A stretch of DNA of 7,864 nucleotides from Cytophagaceae bacterium (lineage in GTDB: Bacteria; Bacteroidota; Bacteroidia; Cytophagales; Cytophagaceae), in the NCBI GenBank assembly GCA_021151805.1, contig JAGKWN010000152.1:1-7864 (forward strand). Direction: 5' to 3'. The position numbers and the translations under genes were made by a program. Below, one piece after another: positions 7,057-7,864 of the stretch. The notes beneath the pieces are model-generated. The model had not been told where the DNA came from, made no database searches, and was given only the letters and a program-made list of their open reading frames with translations. Position 1 is the stretch's first letter. Each line of letters opens with the position of its first letter.

Positions 7057-7206
7057 TTAATGTTGGAAATCAAACATGTAACCGGATTTTTTCTTTTTAG
7101 CTTTTTTATGACTTTTGTGCTTTCCGGCAGGTTTACCAGGTGTTGCAGTTGCAACAACAGTAGATAATGCAAAAACAATTGTTAATATGAATACGATTTT
7201 TTTCAT
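7057..7206 (-). CDS. Small secreted lysine-rich peptide (49 aa), function unknown
   Basis: I do not recognise a family. With the ATG at 7206 the product starts MKKIVFILTIVFALSTVVATA, a clear signal peptide, leaving a mature chain of about 28 residues with nine Lys and three His (GKHKSHKKAKKKK) and an aromatic end, GYMFDFQH. A longer frame opens 15 codons upstream at 7251, but that extension (MIEYYYFSVYKQLNA) is polar and would bury the signal peptide, so the shorter start is preferred. The frame ends just before a strong bidirectional terminator, which supports it being a real transcribed gene. Short basic exported peptides of this style occur in Bacteroidota genomes and are usually left as hypothetical proteins. 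The product probably acts in the periplasm or at the surface; binding to an acidic polymer is only a guess. Confidence 0.68.
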   Translation of the reverse strand: MKKIVFILTIVFALSTVVATATPGKPAGKHKSHKKAKKKKSGYMFDFQH

Positions 7207-7395
7207 GGCGTTCAGCTGTTTATAAACACTAAAATAGTAATATTCTATCAATTTACATAAATTATTTTGTATTTTCTGCTTTTAGGGTCATTTTTCTTTA
7301 ATAAGTCCTATCTGGACTGTGTTCTATACGTCTTCAGAAAAACTTAACATTCAAAAATGAACGATTCATTCGATATGAGCGTACTGTATAGTATA

Positions 7396-7410
7396 TTAAC
7401 ACAATGTTAA
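7396..7410. promoter_or_regulatory. Short inverted repeat, possible operator upstream of the 124-aa gene
   Basis: TTAACA-CAA-TGTTAA is a perfect 6-bp inverted repeat with a 3-nt spacer, centred 31 bp before the start codon at 7434. Size and position suit a dimeric regulator, but the surrounding sequence is AT-rich and such a match can arise by chance. The rest of the 227-bp divergent gap (7207-7433) shows no other structure and no promoter pair I would defend. Confidence 0.25.
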
Positions 7411-7433
7411 CAAATCATTAAATAATTATTAAT

Positions 7434-7808
7434 ATGAAAACTATCATCGCATTACTCGCTTCCACATTATTTATGATTTCAGTTGTATCAGCATCACCTG
7501 TAAAAATAGATAAAAGCTCCAGGTCTAATCATCCTGTACAGATTTCAGATCAGATAAACAGAATGATTGGTTATCCCTCTCAGTTATTAAACGGAAATGA
7601 TCAGTCTGTGGTCGTTTCATATGAACTGGATGCGGCAAATATTATTCATGTAAAAGAAGTACATACTTCAAACACAGCGCTTAAGGAATATGTTACTAAG
7701 CACCTGGATGGTAAAAAAATTAAAAATGCGGCTGTGCAAACAGGTGAAAATGTAGTAATCATACATTTTGTAGCTTCTAAAGAACAGCAGTATTTCTTCC
7801 AGTATTAA
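7434..7808 (+). CDS. Small exported protein with TonB C-terminal-like pattern (124 aa)
   Basis: The N-terminus MKTIIALLASTLFMISVVSA is a clear signal peptide, probably cut before SPVKIDKS. The rest resembles the TonB C-terminal fold as it appears in many Bacteroidota proteins: a YPSQLLNG start (near 47-54), a VVVSYELDAANIIHVKEV beta-hairpin pair, then NTALKEYVTKHLDGKKIKN and a final strand NVVIIHFVAS. There is no transmembrane anchor or proline-rich linker, so it is not a TonB itself but a stand-alone exported domain. Families of this kind are uncharacterised, and the fold call is from pattern only. The ATG follows an AT-rich leader without a Shine-Dalgarno. It is divergent from the lysine-rich peptide gene and likely monocistronic within what can be seen; no terminator is recognised in the 56 bp after it. 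Confidence 0.8.
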   Translation: MKTIIALLASTLFMISVVSASPVKIDKSSRSNHPVQISDQINRMIGYPSQLLNGNDQSVVVSYELDAANIIHVKEVHTSNTALKEYVTKHLDGKKIKNAAVQTGENVVIIHFVASKEQQYFFQY

Positions 7809-7864
7809 TGATAAGACAGTAAAATCAAATTATTAACAATAGATTATTTAGTCATTAACGCATG

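Noticed and set aside
7207..7251. N-terminal extension of the lysine-rich peptide from an ATG at 7251
   Set aside because: It would place 15 polar or aromatic residues before a clear signal peptide; the start at 7206 fits an exported protein.

Overview
The window looks like ordinary chromosome from a member of the Bacteroidota, most likely the Cytophagales (Cytophaga-like). The evidence is a moderately AT-rich base composition, weak or absent Shine-Dalgarno sequences before most genes, a TAnnTTTG-type -7 box before the first gene, a queE with the CxxxCxxC radical-SAM motif and a C-terminal LQIHKFMNIP, and an outer-membrane protein with the TPR / beta-propeller / carboxypeptidase-regulatory / OmpA-C layout of the type IX secretion component PorE. 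The species cannot be fixed from the sequence alone.

Layout. Bases 96-3531 (+) hold three housekeeping genes: lepA (elongation factor 4), then after 149 bp folD (methylene-tetrahydrofolate dehydrogenase/cyclohydrolase), then after only 5 bp queE (7-carboxy-7-deazaguanine synthase, apparently with a TTG start). folD and queE are almost certainly cotranscribed. Bases 3562-4845 (-) encode an orphan GT-C type integral-membrane glycosyltransferase convergent with queE. Bases 5075-7009 (+) encode the PorE-like envelope protein, divergent from the glycosyltransferase. A strong bidirectional hairpin terminator (7014-7048) separates it from a convergent 49-residue lysine-rich secreted peptide gene (7057-7206, -). 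Another divergent gap leads to a 124-residue secreted protein with a TonB C-terminal-like pattern (7434-7808, +). The window ends in a spacer whose last three bases are ATG.

How the genes fit together. The first three genes serve translation and one-carbon/tRNA metabolism: EF4 acts on the ribosome, FolD supplies folate intermediates, and QueE makes the precursor of queuosine in tRNA. The second half is about the cell envelope: a lipid-linked-sugar glycosyltransferase, a peptidoglycan-anchored outer-membrane protein, and two small exported proteins. No direct functional link between the halves is visible.

The least explained structure lies between genes. Two gaps carry degenerate tandem repeats with a strict 7-bp period but different consensus sequences. 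The lepA-folD gap has two such arrays in opposite orientation, abutting the lepA stop codon and the folD start codon, around a core of about 79% AT. The glycosyltransferase/PorE-like divergent gap has nine heptamers of an ACTCCAA type. No phage, insertion sequence, CRISPR array, toxin-antitoxin or defence system was found, and most of the window is conventional.
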